From contig NZ_NPIA01000008.1 in NCBI RefSeq assembly GCF_002262935.1, positions 1 to 64,000 on the forward strand: DNA of 64,000 bases, written 5' to 3'. Position 1 is the stretch's first letter. Every line of letters begins with the position of its first letter. The translations under genes and the position numbers were made by a program. Below the pieces are notes generated by a model, which saw nothing but the letters and a program-made list of their open reading frames with translations, did no database searches and was not told the origin of the DNA. The stretch comes from Lottiidibacillus patelloidae (GTDB lineage: Bacteria; Bacillota; Bacilli; Bacillales; SA5d-4). Shown in pieces: positions 61,328 through 64,000 of the stretch.

Positions 61328-62930
61328 TTTTTCTTAAAAATCTTATTTTATGTCCGAGTAACTGTTGGAATAATTGAAATCGGTAACCTAAAAATACATA
61401 AATGAAACCAGCCACTACTGTTGAAGCTAACAAAATATACAACATATCGATTCTAGTTCTTCCAACGATTTCATACATTCCAAGTCTAATTAAGTAAGCT
61501 GGTAAAATCATCGCTATTGTTACACTAATAATCGTTAACGCCTGTTTTCCTAATGGTCCGAAAGAAAAGGATGTATGTTTTTTAATAATATAAACGTTTA
61601 ACACAATCGTTACCGTAAATCCTAATGCTGTTGCGTAAATTGATCCATATTCATTAAACAAAGATAATAAAGGAACATTAAGACTAGCTTTTATCGCAAA
61701 ACCAGTTAATATACTAAAAACTGACAGTTTCTGTTGGTTAATGCCTTGTAATATCGAAGCTGTAACTGTAAATAAACCAAATATTACTGCAACTGGGGCA
61801 TAGACCATTAGCAATGCCCCTCCCATTTCCATATCAGCCGTTCCGTAGAACAACCCATACACTTCGTAAGCCATCACAGACATACCAGCTGAAATAGGTA
61901 AGATTAATAGCAAGATAATTTGCATTGATTGTGCTATTTGCCGATTTACTAATTTACTATCTTCTAATGTAAAAGATTTAGTAATCGCAGGAATTAAAGA
62001 TAAAGCAAGAGCAACCGTTAGTGAAAAAGGGATCATAACTAGTTTATGACCATAAAAATTGATAACTGACTGAGCTTGTTCAGCAACTTCCTGAGGATAT
62101 CCACCAGCGATTAATGTTCGATTATATGTAACGGTATCAATCAATTGATATAAAGGAATGGCAATGCTAAAAAATACAAATGGCCAAGCATATGATAATA
62201 ATTCTTTATAAATTTTACTTAGAGACACTTTTTCGGATTGTTTTGCGGTCTCATATTGTTCTTTAAAAAACTTTCTTTTTTTCAACCAAAATATGAAAAG
62301 GACTCCCATACTTGCAATTGCACCGACAAATGCTCCAAATGTTGAAATCCCAATTGCAGTAGAAATCTCTCCATTGTACACCCGAATGATTAAATAGCTT
62401 CCTCCTAAAATTACGATAATACGAATGATTTGTTCAACAACTTGTGAAACTGCTGTCGGTTCCATTGATTGATGCCCTTGAAAGTACCCTCTTATTAAAC
62501 TCATAACAGGAACGATAATTAATGCAAAACTTACCATTCGAATAACGTAAACGACGTCTGAAATGGTATTACCTGATGTAGCATTTTCGTCTACGATTAA
62601 AGGGGCAATAAATGGAGCTAAAATATTTAATAATATAAATGAAATAATACCCGCGCCAGTCATTACTAATATCCCACTATTAAACAAGCGACGCCCAGTT
62701 TCATAATCTTCCAAAGCATTATATTTAGCGACAAACTTAGAAACCGCTAGTGGTATTCCTAGAGTCGACAAACTTAACATGATCGTGTATGGAACGTATG
62801 CATAACTGAATAGAACTCCGCCTTGAGTTCCAACTAACTCATAAAACGGAAATACATAGATCATTCCTAGAAATTTCGAAATAAAAATTGCTGCTGATAA
62901 AATTAATGTTCCACGTAATAATTTACTCAA
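61311..62930 (-). CDS. murJ: Lipid II flippase MurJ (YtgP)
   Basis: A 539-residue integral membrane protein with about 14 transmembrane helices of the MVF/polysaccharide-biosynthesis (MOP) superfamily. The start RGTLILSAAIFISKFLGMIYVFPFYELVG and LSTLGIPLAVSKFVAKY, as well as IRGYFQGHQSMEPTAVSQVVEQIIRI, are characteristic of YtgP. YtgP was identified as the MurJ of B. subtilis, moving lipid II across the membrane for peptidoglycan synthesis. It follows a 137-residue unknown gene by 30 bp and precedes rsuA, as in B. subtilis. Confidence 0.93.
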   Translation of the reverse strand: MSKLLRGTLILSAAIFISKFLGMIYVFPFYELVGTQGGVLFSYAYVPYTIMLSLSTLGIPLAVSKFVAKYNALEDYETGRRLFNSGILVMTGAGIISFILLNILAPFIAPLIVDENATSGNTISDVVYVIRMVSFALIIVPVMSLIRGYFQGHQSMEPTAVSQVVEQIIRIIVILGGSYLIIRVYNGEISTAIGISTFGAFVGAIASMGVLFIFWLKKRKFFKEQYETAKQSEKVSLSKIYKELLSYAWPFVFFSIAIPLYQLIDTVTYNRTLIAGGYPQEVAEQAQSVINFYGHKLVMIPFSLTVALALSLIPAITKSFTLEDSKLVNRQIAQSMQIILLLILPISAGMSVMAYEVYGLFYGTADMEMGGALLMVYAPVAVIFGLFTVTASILQGINQQKLSVFSILTGFAIKASLNVPLLSLFNEYGSIYATALGFTVTIVLNVYIIKKHTSFSFGPLGKQALTIISVTIAMILPAYLIRLGMYEIVGRTRIDMLYILLASTVVAGFIYVFLGYRFQLFQQLLGHKIRFLRKTKKEG

Positions 62931-62960
62931 TGGCGATTCACTTCCTTATATAAGACACTA

Positions 62961-63374
62961 TTACCAACCAGCTATCGGCTGCCTTGTAATTTCAACTTCA
63001 TTTATTATTAAGTAATTGGACTGTTCTGTTAAATGCCCAAATGGTAAATCTGTTATAGCTACAGTAAATCGTTCGTACGCTTCTTGTTCCAATAACAGTT
63101 TCCCTGCATATTCCGCTTGAAATAAAATTGCATACTCTTCCTTGCCATCTAATTGAAAACAAAAAATATATGCATCTTGCTTTTTATCATAAAGCCAAGC
63201 GTAAGAATATTTGTCCAATTTTTGGTTGATCTTTGCTTTTAACTGAGGAATAGACAATAGCATTGTATTTCCTTGGCCACTAGTTGTCCAGCCACCATCT
63301 TCGGGTATAAAACCTTCTTTTATACTAGGTATGTATTGCTGCAAGTTTAACTCTCCAATCGTTTGGATATCCAA
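62961..63374 (-). CDS. Uncharacterised small protein upstream of murJ
   Basis: A 137-residue soluble protein that I do not recognise. It has Trp/Tyr-rich segments (DGGWTTSGQGNTMLL, YSYAWLYDKKQDAYIFCFQLDGKEEYAILFQAEYAG) that suggest a beta-rich fold, and no signal or transmembrane segment. It precedes murJ on the same strand and may share its promoter. It is divergent from ytfP across 113 bp. The start could be ATG at 63374, with a weak ribosome binding site. Confidence 0.7.
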   Translation of the reverse strand: MDIQTIGELNLQQYIPSIKEGFIPEDGGWTTSGQGNTMLLSIPQLKAKINQKLDKYSYAWLYDKKQDAYIFCFQLDGKEEYAILFQAEYAGKLLLEQEAYERFTVAITDLPFGHLTEQSNYLIINEVEITRQPIAGW

Positions 63375-63487
63375 TCTTCATTGTATTCCTTTTTGTGCCT
63401 ATACTCAATGGATAGTGTTGCAAGTTTCTTTTTTTATTTTACAATGGTATGGTTATGAAAAAAGAATGAATTAAAGGGTGAAACACA

Positions 63488-64000
63488 TTGTTTTATGATG
63501 TAATTGTAATTGGTGGCGGTCCATCTGGTTTAATGGCAGCAGCTGCGGCTAGCGAAAAGGGTGCAACTGTTCTACTTGTTGATAAAGGAAATAAACTCGG
63601 AAGAAAATTAGCGATTTCTGGTGGCGGACGTTGCAATGTTACGAACAGGCTTCCTGTTGAAGAAATAATAAAACATATTCCCGGAAATGGGCGGTTTTTA
63701 TATAGCGCGTTTTCTATTTTTAGTAATGAAGATATTATTAGATTCTTTGAGAAGTTAGGTATTAAATTAAAAGAAGAAGATAATGGAAGAATGTTCCCCA
63801 CTACTGATAAAGCCCAGTCAGTCGTTGATGCTCTTCTTAATCAATTAAAGAAGTTTAATGTAACGATTAAGACAAACACTCCTGTTAAAGAAGTGTTGTA
63901 TGAAAATGATAAAACATGTGGCATTACACTCACTTCTGGCGAAACAATTAATAGTAATGCTGTTATTGTCGCAGTTGGTGGAAAATCAGTACCACATACT
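63488..64000 (+). CDS. ytfP: FAD-dependent oxidoreductase YtfP, 5' part (runs off the window)
   Basis: 171 codons are open to the window edge. The first residues [34 protein letters not shown] hold the FAD-binding GxGxxG-type motif, followed by [18 protein letters not shown], the mark of the HI0933-like/BaiN family of flavoproteins. The late part [14 protein letters not shown] is the second FAD contact. The start is TTG at 63488, after AAAGGGTGA. The gene order murJ (ytgP)-ytfP agrees with B. subtilis. The reaction is not established. Confidence 0.92.
   Translation, partial: MFYDVIVIGGGPSGLMAAAAASEKGATVLLVDKGNKLGRKLAISGGGRCNVTNRLPVEEIIKHIPGNGRFLYSAFSIFSNEDIIRFFEKLGIKLKEEDNGRMFPTTDKAQSVVDALLNQLKKFNVTIKTNTPVKEVLYENDKTCGITLTSGETINSNAVIVAVGGKSVPHT

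Overview
The window is a low-GC chromosomal segment from an endospore-forming member of the Bacillaceae. The evidence is a strongly syntenic run of genes known from the Bacillus subtilis ytx/ytp/yto/ytn/ytl/ytk/ytz/ytg region (thiI, nifZ, ezrA, refZ, ytsP, rpsD, tyrS, acsA, acuA, acuC, ccpA, aroA, ytxJ-ytxH-ytxG, murC, ytpQ, ytpP, ytoQ, ytoP, ytzB, ytnP, trmB, ytzH, ytmP, ytlR, ytlP, ytkP, pepV, ytzE, rsuA, ytgP, ytfP). An alpha/beta-type SASP gene, GGAGG-type ribosome binding sites and frequent TTG/GTG starts agree. The genus cannot be fixed from the sequence alone. I see no tRNA, rRNA, CRISPR array or prophage.

Layout. 1-2130: intergenic repeats, then an IS3-family (IS150-type) insertion sequence that has landed in the loop of a transcription terminator. 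2155-8916: a cyclase/formamidase-like gene behind zwf, a YtcJ-like amidohydrolase, a SASP gene, and nifZ-thiI. 9091-11883: a small lineage-specific block (BioF2-type GNAT acyltransferase plus polysaccharide deacetylase with no ordinary start codon) between nifZ and ezrA. 11997-20492: ezrA, refZ, ytsP, a membrane protein, a methionine gamma-lyase-like gene with a cre operator, rpsD with its own promoter and long leader, and tyrS behind a T-box. 20912-31656: a class A penicillin-binding protein, the acetate genes acsA / acuA-acuC (acuB absent), mtnN-ccpA, aroA and ytxGHJ. 32759-44228: ampS, an HD-GYP receptor-like protein, murC, pncB, a TAXI binding protein, ytpQ/ytpP, an orphan PTS EIIC and mltG. 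44353-55481: ytoQ through the cysteine synthase ytkP. 55481-64000: tandem repeats, small accessory genes (YciI, GNAT, aminoglycoside-phosphotransferase-like), pepV, ytzE with a long structured leader, rsuA, murJ (ytgP) and the start of ytfP.

Shared themes. Envelope growth and division are represented by ezrA, refZ, the class A PBP, murC, mltG and murJ. Carbon catabolite control is represented by ccpA with a cre site upstream of the lyase gene, and acetate activation by acsA with acuA/acuC acetylation control. Sulfur metabolism is represented by nifZ-thiI, the lyase and ytkP, and thiol redox by ytsP, ytxJ and ytpP. Most of the non-coding novelty is structural: a putative nested leader RNA before ytzE, a dispersed hairpin repeat whose outer stem changes sequence but stays paired in three copies, a 153-bp tandem repeat, and two CGAAC/GTTCG terminators that each carry an IS3-like sequence in the loop.
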